This document shows, one piece after another, positions 1 to 9,548 of a stretch of 64,000 bases of DNA. The translations under genes and the position numbers were made by a program. Source of the DNA: an uncultured Aquimarina sp. (lineage in GTDB: Bacteria; Bacteroidota; Bacteroidia; Flavobacteriales; Flavobacteriaceae); contig CANMDW010000014.1 of NCBI GenBank assembly GCA_947496705.1, positions 62,001 to 126,000 on the forward strand. The letters are read 5' to 3'. Position 1 is the first letter of the stretch; each line of letters begins with the position of its first letter. The notes beneath the pieces were generated by a model. It made no database searches and was not told the DNA's origin. It worked only from the letters and a program-made list of their open reading frames with translations.

Positions 1-376
1 TAGTTACTCCTGTAAACCATTGTTTACTTTCAGTAACTCCAGCATCTTTGGTAATATCTTTAAATTTTAAGTTTCCCTGATTGAGGTAGAGTTTATTAGA
101 AACCATGTTTCCGGTAAAGAATAGATCTGTTAACCCGTCATTATTGATGTCACCTGCAGCTACTCCTCCGCCCATATAGAGATAAGAATAACTGAAATAG
201 TTTAAAGAATCATTCTCGGTTAATATATTTTGAAAATCGATCCCGGTTTCTGAGGGTGTCAATTTTCTGAATTGTTTTTTGGTGAAATGCTCTTCGTCTT
301 TACAGCAAACTAATAAAAACAAACTCGTGATGATACTAAAAAAATACCTGATCCTAAATAAGGTCTTTCTTTTCAT
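1..376 (-). CDS. VCBS/FG-GAP repeat lipoprotein, N-terminal part (cut by left edge)
   Basis: The gene reads leftward from an ATG at 376-374 and runs off the window. The visible 125 residues start with a hydrophobic segment ending LLVCC, a lipoprotein signal. They then contain GGGVAAGDINNDGLTDLFF, the calcium-binding FG-GAP/VCBS beta-propeller motif, followed by GNMVSNKLYLNQG, typical of the CRTAC1-like family. Such large propeller lipoproteins often sit beside SusC/SusD genes in Flavobacteriia. This one follows the mannan operon in the same orientation, but the terminator at 586-615 and an inverted-repeat element lie between them, so co-transcription is uncertain. Its substrate or partner is unknown. 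The family call is fairly safe; the length and the C-terminus cannot be seen. Confidence 0.8.
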   Translation of the reverse strand, partial: MKRKTLFRIRYFFSIITSLFLLVCCKDEEHFTKKQFRKLTPSETGIDFQNILTENDSLNYFSYSYLYMGGGVAAGDINNDGLTDLFFTGNMVSNKLYLNQGNLKFKDITKDAGVTESKQWFTGVT

Positions 377-379
377 ATA

Positions 380-539
380 GAACTCATTTAGATTTTTTGT
401 CTGAAGGCGAAAATATAGGCTTTTGCTACCTAATGAAGCCTTTTTTGAGAAGCATAGCAGTGCTACGGTACGATAAAAAGTCAAAATTAGGGGGCAAAAT
501 GCTATGTTTGCAGCCCAGAATAAAAGTCTAAATGAGTTC
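380..539. repeat. Dispersed intergenic inverted-repeat element, copy 1
   Basis: The ends gaactcatttaga (from 380) and tctaaatgagttc (to 539) are inverted repeats enclosing about 130 bp without a credible ORF. The interior holds the core catagcagtgctacg (453-467). That core recurs on the opposite strand at 48805-48819 inside a second element whose ends also begin with gaactcat. The element starts 3 bp upstream of the start codon of the VCBS gene, so it occupies that gene's promoter region. A short ata flanks both sides, too short to be called a target duplication. Confidence 0.6.
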
Positions 540-585
540 ATAATGTGATTACTATGAAATTATAGTTAGGTGGCTAAAGAATTAA

Positions 586-615
586 AACAAAGCTGATGTT
601 GATATCAGCTTTGTT
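586..615 (-). terminator. Intrinsic terminator of the mannan operon
   Basis: A 12-bp stem, aacaaagctgat with its complement atcagctttgtt, flanks a short loop. On the minus strand it ends in a T-rich tract. It lies about 40 bp beyond the fasciclin gene stop and so closes the operon that starts at the GH26 gene. Confidence 0.7.
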
Positions 616-655
616 TCAATTATTACATATCAAATTATTCTACAAATCTACTGAT

Positions 656-2254
656 TTATAGGTTTAATGCTTCTGCCGGAATCAACACCTTATCAATAAT
701 ATGAGCAACACCATTTCTTGCTTCGATATCACTATTTGTAAACACCGCATTGATATCGTTGGTTGCATCGCCCAATACAAAGATGTTAACACGAGGAATC
801 ACCTCAAGGCTATTTCCTTCCAGGGCAGTGGCTAATTCGCCAGCCGAAAGATCTTCTTGCAAAATTGCTCCCGGGACTACATGATATAACACTATATTTT
901 TAAGTAATTTTATTTCAGCAGGTGTATCAAAATCGTCTAAAGTGTTAAAATTAGGCCCCAAACTATCAAACAAATCCTGAAAGGCAGTATTGCTTGGCGC
1001 AAATACAGTTGCCGGTTTATAATAGGTGAAACCTGTATTTAAAGATTCGTCTTCCGGAGTGTTTTCATTATCTACAATTTCCTGATTGGTGATATCGTTT
1101 AACTCATCTACCAAATCGGTTTTTATAATGGCAGCTCCCAAAATCGACAAGGAAGGTGTATTTGTTACCAGCGATACCAGATCATCTGAAGCCAACAGGG
1201 TTAAAAAGTCATTTACCGCCTGAGGTAAAAGAACTTTATCGATAGTATGCGCCACGCCATTGATGGCATCGATGTCTGTAGCAGTAATATTGGCATTGGT
1301 TGCAGTAACATCTCCGATTACAAAGGTTCCTCCATCATTAATAATTTCAATAGAATTATTGGCAAAAGCAGTCTCCTGAATACCCGCCTGCAATTCGTTT
1401 TCGTTTACCTCATCGGGAAGTACATGATATAAGAGGATATTTTTTAACAGCGCTATTTCGACTGCATTATCAAAATCATCTATTTCGGTATAATCATCTC
1501 CCAAACTATCTAATAACGCCTGGAATGCATCATCTGTAGGCGCAAATACCGTAAATGGGCCATCGCCACTTAAAATATCTCCTACACCAGCTTTCAGAAC
1601 TGCCTCCTCTAATAGTGATAAGGCTGGTGTATCTATCACTACTTCGGTCAAATTGGGTCTTATATCAATATTCAAAGCATCGATAGCTGCTTGATTCAAT
1701 AAGATCTTATCAACAATATGAAGTACTCCATTGGCTGTGATTTGATCGGGAACGACTACGCTGCCTGCGGTATTGGTACCCGATAATTCTGTTTGATCCT
1801 GTACAAATACATTTTCCTCAGAGATAGCAATTGCAACATTCTCTCCCTGAACAGTTTCTAAGGATTGTCCGTCTGATAAATTGGCCGAAGTATTGTTACC
1901 CGCAACTACGTGATAAGTAAGTATCTGGGCCAGCAGGCTCTTATCTATTTGATCCACCATAGCACTTGCATCGTCAAAGCCTAATTGAGATGCCAGGTCT
2001 TCAAAAGCTGTATCGGTAGGTGCAAATACTGTAAATGGGCCAGGACCGTTAAGAGTTCCTACCAAATCTCCATCGGCTACTGAAAGTGCTGTAACAAGTG
2101 AGGTCAATGTCGTAGTTCGTTGTGCTGCTTCTACAATAGTTCTGTTTTCATTATAGGTGAACCTTCCATCGTTATCATCATCTTCACACGACATAAATAG
2201 TGAAAACATCAGCAGAAAAAGTATATTTATTTTATTATTGGTATATCGTATCAT
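656..2254 (-). CDS. Lipoprotein with three fasciclin (FAS1) domains
   Basis: This 532-residue protein has a lipoprotein signal ending FMSC (Cys23). The Cys is followed by EDDDND, an acidic stretch like the surface-export signal of Bacteroidota lipoproteins. Three FAS1 domains follow, at roughly 38-190, 200-345 and 355-530. Each carries the H1 motif (FAPTDTAF, FAPTDDAF, FAPSNTAF) and the H2-like YHVV/YHVL segment, and each closes with HIVDK or HTIDK. The gene lies 22 bp after SusD and is the last gene of the mannan operon, in the place where SusE/SusF-type surface glycan-binding lipoproteins often sit. FAS1 domains are adhesion or ligand-binding modules. A role in mannan capture at the cell surface is inferred from position only. 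Confidence 0.88.
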   Translation of the reverse strand: MIRYTNNKINILFLLMFSLFMSCEDDDNDGRFTYNENRTIVEAAQRTTTLTSLVTALSVADGDLVGTLNGPGPFTVFAPTDTAFEDLASQLGFDDASAMVDQIDKSLLAQILTYHVVAGNNTSANLSDGQSLETVQGENVAIAISEENVFVQDQTELSGTNTAGSVVVPDQITANGVLHIVDKILLNQAAIDALNIDIRPNLTEVVIDTPALSLLEEAVLKAGVGDILSGDGPFTVFAPTDDAFQALLDSLGDDYTEIDDFDNAVEIALLKNILLYHVLPDEVNENELQAGIQETAFANNSIEIINDGGTFVIGDVTATNANITATDIDAINGVAHTIDKVLLPQAVNDFLTLLASDDLVSLVTNTPSLSILGAAIIKTDLVDELNDITNQEIVDNENTPEDESLNTGFTYYKPATVFAPSNTAFQDLFDSLGPNFNTLDDFDTPAEIKLLKNIVLYHVVPGAILQEDLSAGELATALEGNSLEVIPRVNIFVLGDATNDINAVFTNSDIEARNGVAHIIDKVLIPAEALNL

Positions 2255-2276
2255 CTTTACTGATTTTAGTTTATAA

Positions 2277-4001
2277 TTAATACCCCTGATTTTGTTTTAT
2301 GATTCCGCCACTCAAATCGATTGCTGTTTGTGGTATTGGGAAAACGGCATCTGTAGGGGTAAAAGTGGCTCCTGCCAGATAACTTCGGGTATTGTCACCG
2401 TCAACATATGCGTTTAAGATCTCTGCTGCTTTTCCGAGGCGCACCAGATCAAAGAACCGATGTCCTTCTAAGGCTGTTTCTAACCGATATTCGAACAGTA
2501 TGGCTTTTTTGGCAAAGTCCACATCGGGAAAATCGCCATTATCGGCATAGAGACCAATGACATAATTGGCTGCATTGGCACCATTTTCTCTTTTCACCCA
2601 TCCGGCAGGATTCGCAGCTCTTGCACGTACCATATCAACATACATTACCGCTGTTGACAAATCGCCTTCATCTGCAGCAACTTCGGCTCTCCATAACAAT
2701 AATTCTGAAAATCTAATGATATTGGTATTGATGGCATTTACCGTGGTGGCCCATCCGGTTGCGGTATTCACTTCTCCCTGCTGGTCTGCTCGATATACTG
2801 TTTTCTTTGATACATAGCACCCTCCATTGGCCGGGTCTCTTGTCCAGGCCAGCCCGGGGAAGTCTCCCCATCCGTTGAAAGGTATGCCTTTTCTGCCCAC
2901 GGTCCAGTCTAAGCGTGGATCGAGGTTACCCGGTTCGGGCACAAAAGAATCGTCATCAGGAAAACCACTAGGGGCATTATCATTGGGATCTACATTATTG
3001 ATATTGGAATTATTAAAAGTATCGAATAAGGGAAGCCCGTTGGCATCTGTCTTATAAGCATTTACCAGGTTATGAGAGGGTTGAAAAAACCCGCAACATC
3101 CTGCACCTATAGGGCTGTTATGAGGGTGATTCAAGATATCTCCGTAATTTCCGTTACTACTGTCGGTGCTACCATCATTGACAGCATACTGTACGGCAAA
3201 AACCGATTCGGCACTATTATTGGTACTTGCGTCAAAATTGTCATGGAAGAAGGTATTTAAGGAATAAGGGCCTTCATTAATAACTTCATCCAATAACGGT
3301 TTGGCCGCATCATACTCCAATTGGTACATATGCACTTTTGCCAAATATGCTTTGGCGTTCCACCTATTAGCCCCGCCCTCACGAAGGGTTTCATCCTTTG
3401 GCAAATTATCGATAGCAAACTGAAAATCGGCTTCGATAGCTGCCCATACATCTATTCCTACATTGGTAGTACTTTCGGTAACAGTTTCATCAACAAAGGG
3501 AACGTTACCCCACATTTTTTTGGCTTCAAAATGGTAGTGTGCTCTCAGGAAGCGAACTTCGCCGGCAAAGGCACCTCCTTCTTCTGCGGATAAACTACCT
3601 GATTCTATACCGCTATTGATAGCATTTAGTGCCACATTAGCTCGTGATATTCCTTCAAATACCGAGACCCATTTATAATCTACATAAGAATTTTGAGCTG
3701 CAGCTGCAAAGGTTTCAAAAGCAGTGATTTCAGACTGGTCTCCTGCATCACTACCTTTGTAAGCATTATCTGCCACTACTTCGCCATATACCCAATTGGA
3801 GGGTGCTGCACGCCATACATTGGTATTATCTCTGTTACCATCCAGCATGGCATAAGCAGCCACTACCTGGGTATTTATAAACGTCGAATTTAACGGTACG
3901 TCTGAACCGGATATTGCAGATTGAATGGGTATATCCAGCTCATCCTCACAAGAAAATATAAGGATCGTACAAATGATTAATAAACTTATTATTTTTTTCA
4001 T
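2277..4001 (-). CDS. SusD/RagB-family outer-membrane glycan-binding lipoprotein
   Basis: The 574-residue protein begins with a lipoprotein signal ending LIFSC (Cys18), followed by the acidic EDELD. The SusD helical TPR-like scaffold is recognisable: an N-terminal YAMLDGNRDN region, the mid-protein AKAYLAKVHMYQLEYDAAKPL helix pair, and the C-terminal RLETALEGHRFFDLVRLGKA block, which is a hallmark of RagB/SusD. It ends near IPQTAIDLSGG...QNQGY, also typical. The protein caps the SusC barrel and delivers oligosaccharides. The gene starts 11 bp after the SusC stop. Context with GH26, GH130 and an epimerase suggests a beta-mannan or mannooligosaccharide ligand; the sequence alone does not prove the ligand. 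Confidence 0.95.
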   Translation of the reverse strand: MKKIISLLIICTILIFSCEDELDIPIQSAISGSDVPLNSTFINTQVVAAYAMLDGNRDNTNVWRAAPSNWVYGEVVADNAYKGSDAGDQSEITAFETFAAAAQNSYVDYKWVSVFEGISRANVALNAINSGIESGSLSAEEGGAFAGEVRFLRAHYHFEAKKMWGNVPFVDETVTESTTNVGIDVWAAIEADFQFAIDNLPKDETLREGGANRWNAKAYLAKVHMYQLEYDAAKPLLDEVINEGPYSLNTFFHDNFDASTNNSAESVFAVQYAVNDGSTDSSNGNYGDILNHPHNSPIGAGCCGFFQPSHNLVNAYKTDANGLPLFDTFNNSNINNVDPNDNAPSGFPDDDSFVPEPGNLDPRLDWTVGRKGIPFNGWGDFPGLAWTRDPANGGCYVSKKTVYRADQQGEVNTATGWATTVNAINTNIIRFSELLLWRAEVAADEGDLSTAVMYVDMVRARAANPAGWVKRENGANAANYVIGLYADNGDFPDVDFAKKAILFEYRLETALEGHRFFDLVRLGKAAEILNAYVDGDNTRSYLAGATFTPTDAVFPIPQTAIDLSGGIIKQNQGY

Positions 4002-4012
4002 GATACTTTTTT

Positions 4013-7000
4013 TTAAAATGAAACATTTAAACCAAGAATTACTGACCTATTAATAGGATATACCCCGCTATCAAGACCAATAGTTAGATTGGGATTCGTA
4101 TTGTTCACATCCTGGGGGTTAATGTCATTCGAATTTCTTATATTCACTTCGGGATCCAGCCCGGTATAGTCTGTAATGGTAATGAGATTTCTTCCCTGAA
4201 GATACCATCTAATCTGGTCGACCCCGAGTTTTTCTGATATACCATCTGGTAAAGAATATCCCAGGATGATGTTTTTTAATCTTACATAAGAACCGTCTTC
4301 TACGTAATAGGATGACGGGGCAGATTCATTTAAAATGGTGGCAGCATCGTTGGTAAGTGCCGGCAATCCGTTTTCGGTCACATAATTGACACTTTTTGCT
4401 CCGGGAAAGGTATTAAAATCTGTAAAAAATTTCATAAAATTATACAAATCATTTCCTTGGGACCCTTGTACTAAAAGTGAAAAGTCAAAATTCTTATAGT
4501 CTCCACTAAAATTCAGACCATACGTAAAATCGGGATGCGGATTTCCGATAAACTGTGTCTCCCCGTTATTAGCAAATTGCATTCTTCCATCGGGGCCAAT
4601 ACCGGTAAAGACTTTCCCATAGAAGGAAGCCAATGGTTTTCCTGCCTGTGTTCTGTTGGGAAGTTGGTCTCTTACCCGGTCTCCTTGTATAAAGGTATCC
4701 AGATTATCAGGATTTAAGAATACTACTTCATTTTTATATGCAGAAATATTAAACCCTATGGTATAGGTAAAATCTTTATCTCCAGATCTGTTGTAGGCCA
4801 ATGTCATATCAAAACCTTTGTTATTCATTTCACCGAGATTTTGAATAACTTCATTATTAGATCCCTGTACGGTGGGGTCTCCCGGACTGGCTAATAGCAT
4901 ATCTTTGGTAGTAGCATCATAATATTCAAAATCAAAATTTAATACATCAAACAAACGAGCGTTAATCCCTACATTGAGTGTGGTTGTCGTTTCCCATTCC
5001 AGATCAGCATTTCCTCTTGAGGCTAATCCATACCCTACTGCCGAGGTACTATTGCCTGTTGGATATGCAAAGAAATCGAGGTTGGGAGAAAATGTATTCA
5101 CCCTGGAAATAGCTTCTATCGATCCGTTATTCGCTGTAATTCCGTATCCTACTTTTAGCATCAGATCATTAAAGATAGTACTATCTTTCAAAAAGTCTTC
5201 ATTACTTATTCTCCAACCTGCGCTAAAGGAAGGAAAAACTCCATCTCTGTTATCTTTACTAAAGAGAGAAGAACTATCATAACGCACGGTAGCATTTAAT
5301 AAATACTTATCTTTAAACACATAGTCTGCTTTACCGAAAACAGAGAAATAAGTGTTGATAAATCCGTTTCCAAATCCTGCATACGGTCCTGTACCCAAAT
5401 CCAGAAAACGAATATTTTCTACATCATCAAAAAGAAATCCTCCTCTATTGGCGCTAAAAATTTTAAAAATTTGCTTATTAAACTCTGTCCCTGCCAACAC
5501 ATCTACAGCATGTTCTCCAAAGGTCTTGGTATAGGTTAATGTGTTAAACCACGTATAGGTTCTGTTAAAAGAAGATGCTTCTGTTAAAAGATTGTTGGTC
5601 GGAGCTTCTCCTTCAAAAGCTGCAGGGTCAAAATCGGTAGTGTTTACAGATTCTAAATCAAAACCTAAGTTGGACTTCAGGGTGAAGTCTTTTAAAAAGT
5701 CAAGCTCTCCATAAAAATTTCCCAGTGCGCGAAATGTGAGAATATCATTATCTCTATTTCTTTCTGCTATGGCAATAGGATTATTACCATTTCCTAATCC
5801 GCCCACTCCAGAACCTGCAAAGTTACCGGCTATATCTCTCACCGGAATGAGTGGATTAATTCTGTAAAGAGAAGCAATGGTTCCATTATTTACATCTACT
5901 CCCGGAGGGATGATTTGCTCAGAATAGGAAACTGTGATATTCTCGCCTACCCTGAATTTATCGGTAACATCAAACGAAGAATTGGCTCTAAGTGTATATC
6001 GGGTGAAATCGGTTGCCAATGCCACTCCTTCCTGATCTAATGCACTTAACGACATAAAGAAACGGGAATTTTCTGATCCGCCCGATGCACTTAGATTATG
6101 GCTTTGTGTGATCGCCGAATTAAAATATTCATCAAACCAATCGGTTCCTGCTGCATTTGCCCTGGTTATCCTGTTATCGGGAAAACTGTAGGTACTTTCG
6201 TCTACAGTCTGTGCCCCTTGAGGAGTAAGATATACCGGAATTACAGGAGCAAAACCATTACCATACTGCTGATTATTGGGAACGCCTCCGTCATTGGCTG
6301 CCGCCTGCCAGATAGCATCGGCCAGTTGTTGAGGAGATGCCAGATCAGGAAATACAGATTGGGGTACAAAATCTACTCCTATATACGTATTGCCCGAGAA
6401 CTCAATTTTGCTATCACGTTTTCCTGATTTGGTAGTGATAATAATAACACCATTTGCAGCTCTGTTTCCATAAATTGCTGCAGAAGAAGCGTCTTTTAAT
6501 ACCTGAACGGATGCAATATCATTCGGATTAATATCGGTAAGACCTGCTCCTGTTGGTGTGCCATCAATTATATACAAGGGATCGTTTCCATTAATAGTAC
6601 CGAATCCACGAATACGTACAAAAGCTCCCTGACCAGGACCACCTTGATTTCCAACAACCACCCCAGAACTTTGCCCTTGCAGAGCTTCTTCTACATTTAA
6701 CGGTGAAGTGGCCTCCAGATCTTCTGACTTCACTACAGATACAGAACCGGTAATATTTCTGGTACTTTGAGTAGAGTACCCGGTAACTACTACTTCGGCT
6801 AATGCACTGGTTTCTTCGGTCATTGTGATATTTATAGCACTTCGATTCCCTACGGGAATAGCTTGTGTGCTAAATCCCAGGGAGCTAAAAACCAAGGTTT
6901 CTGTATTTGATACTTCGATAGTATACTTACCATCAAAATCTGTAGTAGTACCACGTGTGGTACCCTGCACAAGGACATTAGCGCCCAGAATAGGGGTGCC

Positions 7001-7099
7001 CTTCTCATCTGTTACGGTACCGGTCACTATTGTCTGTGACCAGCTTAATTGCACTATTCCTAATAGTAGTGCGATTAATAAAAGTTTAGTTTTTGACAT
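4013..7099 (-). CDS. SusC/RagA-family TonB-dependent transporter
   Basis: This 1028-residue outer-membrane transporter has a signal peptide (to about residue 21, ending SWSQ). A carboxypeptidase-like regulatory domain follows at about 23-105, with GTVTDEKGTPILGANV. Then come a TonB-box-like stretch around EVVVTGYS, the plug domain and a 22-strand barrel. The SusC signature KDASSAAIYGNRAANGVI is present in the plug. It imports oligosaccharides with its SusD partner downstream. The gene begins 15 bp after the epimerase stop, so transport and metabolism genes are one transcription unit. A mannan substrate is inferred from the operon. Confidence 0.96.
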   Translation of the reverse strand: MSKTKLLLIALLLGIVQLSWSQTIVTGTVTDEKGTPILGANVLVQGTTRGTTTDFDGKYTIEVSNTETLVFSSLGFSTQAIPVGNRSAINITMTEETSALAEVVVTGYSTQSTRNITGSVSVVKSEDLEATSPLNVEEALQGQSSGVVVGNQGGPGQGAFVRIRGFGTINGNDPLYIIDGTPTGAGLTDINPNDIASVQVLKDASSAAIYGNRAANGVIIITTKSGKRDSKIEFSGNTYIGVDFVPQSVFPDLASPQQLADAIWQAAANDGGVPNNQQYGNGFAPVIPVYLTPQGAQTVDESTYSFPDNRITRANAAGTDWFDEYFNSAITQSHNLSASGGSENSRFFMSLSALDQEGVALATDFTRYTLRANSSFDVTDKFRVGENITVSYSEQIIPPGVDVNNGTIASLYRINPLIPVRDIAGNFAGSGVGGLGNGNNPIAIAERNRDNDILTFRALGNFYGELDFLKDFTLKSNLGFDLESVNTTDFDPAAFEGEAPTNNLLTEASSFNRTYTWFNTLTYTKTFGEHAVDVLAGTEFNKQIFKIFSANRGGFLFDDVENIRFLDLGTGPYAGFGNGFINTYFSVFGKADYVFKDKYLLNATVRYDSSSLFSKDNRDGVFPSFSAGWRISNEDFLKDSTIFNDLMLKVGYGITANNGSIEAISRVNTFSPNLDFFAYPTGNSTSAVGYGLASRGNADLEWETTTTLNVGINARLFDVLNFDFEYYDATTKDMLLASPGDPTVQGSNNEVIQNLGEMNNKGFDMTLAYNRSGDKDFTYTIGFNISAYKNEVVFLNPDNLDTFIQGDRVRDQLPNRTQAGKPLASFYGKVFTGIGPDGRMQFANNGETQFIGNPHPDFTYGLNFSGDYKNFDFSLLVQGSQGNDLYNFMKFFTDFNTFPGAKSVNYVTENGLPALTNDAATILNESAPSSYYVEDGSYVRLKNIILGYSLPDGISEKLGVDQIRWYLQGRNLITITDYTGLDPEVNIRNSNDINPQDVNNTNPNLTIGLDSGVYPINRSVILGLNVSF

Positions 7100-7113
7100 A
7101 AATGTTTGTTTTG

Positions 7114-8349
7114 TTAATTAATTTTTAGATTGGCATTTGATTTAGTTGTTTTTCTATCTGTATTTTGATATAGCTGCTTTATAATTTCAATACAGGCTCT
7201 GCTATTATGATAGGGGCATTTCCATAGCCCTATTTTATTTTCATTGATATATGGATCTCCCAGGCGATTTACTCTGAAAAACCACTCTCCATTAGAATTA
7301 TCTATAATTGTATTGCAGATGAAATCCCAGATTCGTTTTGCTGCTATTAGATATTTTTCTTTTGCAGTTATTCGCCAGACATATAGTAGTGCAACAACTG
7401 CTTCGGCCTGTGGCCACCAGTGTTTATCAAAATCGATTTCATTTGTCTGTACATTAATCGAATTGAGCACCCCAAAATCCTTATCCAGAGCTTCTTTCAG
7501 GAAAGTATCTGCAATTTTGATCGATAATGACTCGGTTTTTCTGATATAACTATCATCGTGTAATATTCTTGCAGCATGTATAAGTAACCAGGCAGTTTCT
7601 ATATCATGTCCAAAAGATACTTCATGAGAAAGGTTTTTCCAGTTTTTTGAAAAGAACAACTTGAAGTGGTCTTTCTCTGAAACAAAATTTTCTAAAAATA
7701 AATTGATAAGCTCTTTTAAAGCATTTCCTACTTTATCATTGTTACTCACTTCAAAAAGGGTAGTATACGCCTCCAGGATATGCAAATGTGTATTCATGGT
7801 TTTTGGAGCATTAAGATCTTTATAGCTAAGGCGCATATCTTCAATTGGGCTCCAGTCCTGGTCGAAAGCTTCTATATAACCTCCAAGTTTTTGATCTTTT
7901 GTGTTTTGTTCTAATACTTCAAACAACTCAAATGCCCAAGACAACGCTTCTTCATTTTTAGAGTATTTGTAATACTCAGAAAGCGCATAGATGGTAAAGG
8001 CTTGTGCGTATGTTTGTTTTCTATTCTGAAGAGGTTTGCCCAGGTAATTCACTTCCCAGTAAACCCCACCATAAGTAATATCCCGAAAATAATCTCGCAG
8101 ATAGTTATAGGCTCGATTGCATTTGGTTGCATAGTTATTATTCTGGTAATGATTTGAAGCCGCAGAAAACGTCCAAAGGATTCTGGAATTCAAAATAATT
8201 CCTTTGGGCGATTTCTCGACAATTTCATTAAAGTGGTTAATTCTTCCAACAAAACCACCATATTTTTGATCAATAGAATTCTTTGTCCAATAGTTTAGAA
8301 TATTGGCTAATTCAAATTTTACACTATTTGTGAATTCCTGATCTGTCAT
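7114..8349 (-). CDS. AGE-family disaccharide 2-epimerase, probably mannobiose 2-epimerase
   Basis: The 411-residue protein is an N-acylglucosamine/cellobiose 2-epimerase family member with an (alpha/alpha)6 barrel. It opens with a helical segment containing LNYWTKNSID and YGGFVG. It carries NSRILWTFSAA, the HWWPQAEAVVAL motif with its catalytic-site His, and CPYHNSRACIEII near the end, as in cellobiose/mannobiose epimerases. It has no signal peptide and should be cytoplasmic. The expected reaction is conversion of beta-1,4-mannobiose to 4-O-beta-mannosyl-glucose, the substrate of the GH130 enzyme encoded immediately upstream. The two genes overlap by one base, which suggests translational coupling. 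Cellobiose cannot be excluded as a substrate from sequence, but the mannanase context favours mannobiose. Confidence 0.88.
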   Translation of the reverse strand: MTDQEFTNSVKFELANILNYWTKNSIDQKYGGFVGRINHFNEIVEKSPKGIILNSRILWTFSAASNHYQNNNYATKCNRAYNYLRDYFRDITYGGVYWEVNYLGKPLQNRKQTYAQAFTIYALSEYYKYSKNEEALSWAFELFEVLEQNTKDQKLGGYIEAFDQDWSPIEDMRLSYKDLNAPKTMNTHLHILEAYTTLFEVSNNDKVGNALKELINLFLENFVSEKDHFKLFFSKNWKNLSHEVSFGHDIETAWLLIHAARILHDDSYIRKTESLSIKIADTFLKEALDKDFGVLNSINVQTNEIDFDKHWWPQAEAVVALLYVWRITAKEKYLIAAKRIWDFICNTIIDNSNGEWFFRVNRLGDPYINENKIGLWKCPYHNSRACIEIIKQLYQNTDRKTTKSNANLKIN

Positions 8350-9536
8350 TAGTATAATCCTTTATTTTTTTCAATTAATTGATGAATAGTTTCTACCGAC
8401 CCTCTGCTGGAAAAGCTGTCTTCGGGAGTATGGATACAATAGTCTACTAATTGTTCTACTGAAGATACAGCTACGTGCATTCGAACATCTGATGATGCGT
8501 AGTAAATAAATACGGTTCCATCGGGATCCTGGATCCAACCATTAGAAAATAAAACATTTCCGACATCTCCTATAATTTCCTTATCGTTTGGAGCCATAAA
8601 ATAACCTGCGGGGCGATAAATTGTTTTGCTAATATCTTCTAAATCGGTCATGAACAAATACAGCACATAACGCAAACCTGCTGCCGTATTACGTACTCCA
8701 TGGGCCAGATGTAACCATCCTTGTTCTGTTTTTATTGGAGCCGGGCCCAAACCGTTTTTTAATTCATAAACAGTATGAAATGCTTTATTGAAAATCACTT
8801 TCTCTTTCTTGATGATTGCTTTTTCCATAGAATCTGTAAACCCTAATCCGATTCCTCCACCAGCACCGGTTTCTATAAATCCATCCTGCGGTCTTGTATA
8901 TAAAGCATATTGTCCATTCACAAATTCTGGATGTAGTACCACATTGCGTTGCTGGTTTGAGGGTGTGATAAGATCAGGAAGTCGTTCCCAGCGAATAAGG
9001 TCTTTAGTACGTGCAATACCAGCATTAGCTATTGCAGATGATACATCACCAGGTTCTGCTTTTGGATCCTTTCGTTCTGTACAGAAAACCCCATATATCC
9101 AACCATCTTCATGAGCAACTAGTCGCATGTCATAAACATTAACATCTGGCTCTTCATTTTCTGGTATGACTATAGGTTTTTCCCAAAACCTAAAATTATC
9201 TACTCCATTCGGGCTTTCGGCAATTGCAAAGAAAGATTTTCGATCATACCCTTCAACTCGCACACATAAGATATAACTTTTTTTCCATTTTATAGCTCCT
9301 GCATTAAAAGTAGCGTTTACCCCAATTCGTTCTAATCCTAGAGGGTTTGTTTTAGTGTTCAGGTCATATCGCCAATGCAAGGGTGTGTGAGCCGCAGTAA
9401 GTATGGGAAATTCATATCTGTTATAAACACCATTATGATTTGATATAGGATTATTTTTTTGGTTTAATAGTGTCTCATGTTCTTCGAAAAGGTTTTCAAA
9501 AACAGCTATCCTATGTAGGTTTCCGTTGTCAATCAT
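8349..9536 (-). CDS. GH130 beta-mannoside phosphorylase (mannosylglucose phosphorylase type)
   Basis: This 395-residue cytoplasmic protein has the five-bladed propeller pattern of GH130. Diagnostic segments are ERIGVNATFNAGAI, the VYDMRL motif around residue 136 holding the proposed proton-donor Asp, GVFCTERKD, and near the C-terminus FIYYASSDVRMHVAVSSVEQLVDYC. Length and motifs fit subfamily GH130_1, 4-O-beta-mannosyl-glucose phosphorylase. That enzyme yields mannose-1-phosphate and glucose. The gene sits between a sugar symporter and the epimerase. In the characterised Bacteroides fragilis pathway the epimerase supplies the substrate. Subfamily placement (GH130_1 versus GH130_2) rests on context and should be treated as likely, not proven. 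Confidence 0.9.
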   Translation of the reverse strand: MIDNGNLHRIAVFENLFEEHETLLNQKNNPISNHNGVYNRYEFPILTAAHTPLHWRYDLNTKTNPLGLERIGVNATFNAGAIKWKKSYILCVRVEGYDRKSFFAIAESPNGVDNFRFWEKPIVIPENEEPDVNVYDMRLVAHEDGWIYGVFCTERKDPKAEPGDVSSAIANAGIARTKDLIRWERLPDLITPSNQQRNVVLHPEFVNGQYALYTRPQDGFIETGAGGGIGLGFTDSMEKAIIKKEKVIFNKAFHTVYELKNGLGPAPIKTEQGWLHLAHGVRNTAAGLRYVLYLFMTDLEDISKTIYRPAGYFMAPNDKEIIGDVGNVLFSNGWIQDPDGTVFIYYASSDVRMHVAVSSVEQLVDYCIHTPEDSFSSRGSVETIHQLIEKNKGLY

Positions 9537-9548
9537 TTGATTATTTTG

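Noticed and set aside
6098..6427. Antisense open frame inside SusC and many similar frames opposite long genes
   Set aside because: These are shadows of long coding genes in other frames, with no protein features of their own.
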